Positions 5,811-5,811 of a DNA stretch of 5,811 bases are shown here, piece after piece (positions within the stretch are counted from its first letter, which is position 1; every line of letters begins with the position of its first letter). The notes under the pieces were generated by a model. It did not search any database. It had not been told where the DNA came from and saw only the letters and a program-made list of their open reading frames with translations. A program made the position numbers and the translations under genes. The DNA is from JBGPYM01 sp041493205 (GTDB lineage Bacteria; Bacteroidota; Ignavibacteria; UBA10030; UBA6906), in the NCBI GenBank assembly GCA_041493205.1, contig JBGPYM010000206.1, positions 1-5,811 on the forward strand. Reading direction: 5' to 3'.

Positions 5811-5811
5811 G

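Noticed and set aside
1..5811. Mobile elements, CRISPR arrays, tRNA genes or defence genes
   Set aside because: No transposase, integrase, regularly spaced repeat or tRNA-like fold was seen. Nearly every base falls in a housekeeping or metabolic gene on one strand.

Overview
All six recognisable genes lie on the minus strand, so transcription runs from the right end of the window to the left. They are tightly packed, with gaps from a 4-base overlap to 88 bases. The DNA is GC-rich except for an AT-rich gap around 3341-3400 (18 G or C in 60 bases). The genes look like bacterial core metabolism. The ETF:menaquinone-oxidoreductase-like protein and the tentative DUF4905-type protein suggest an FCB-group bacterium (Bacteroidota, Ignavibacteria or Chlorobi-like). 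That assignment rests on remembered family resemblance and is not proven here.

In transcription order: (1) the C-terminal part of radA (5397-5810, running off the right edge), a DNA-repair ATPase of which only the Lon-like domain is visible; (2) a metal-dependent amidohydrolase (4042-5400) of the 5'-deoxyadenosine / S-adenosylhomocysteine / methylthioadenosine deaminase group, joined to radA by an ATGA stop-start overlap; (3) rdgB (3403-4020), the XTP/dITP pyrophosphatase, 21 bases downstream; (4) after an 88-base AT-rich gap with a promoter-like sequence and a perfect inverted repeat, an uncharacterised cytosolic PQQ-like-repeat protein (2451-3314); (5) a PhzF-family isomerase-like protein (1542-2441), 9 bases downstream; (6) the first 505 residues of a membrane-bound heterodisulfide-reductase-like Fe-S oxidoreductase (1-1516, running off the left edge), of the kind that passes electrons from electron-transfer flavoprotein to menaquinone.

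The first three genes form a plausible operon of genome maintenance and nucleotide housekeeping: strand-exchange repair, purine-nucleoside deamination and removal of deaminated purine nucleotides. The last three may form a second unit started from the AT-rich gap, although read-through from rdgB is possible. No RNA gene, mobile element, CRISPR array or long repeat was seen. I found no convincing undescribed multi-gene system. The points most worth a second look are the unassigned protein at 2451-3314, the leader region in front of it, and the hairpin over the start of the Fe-S oxidoreductase gene.
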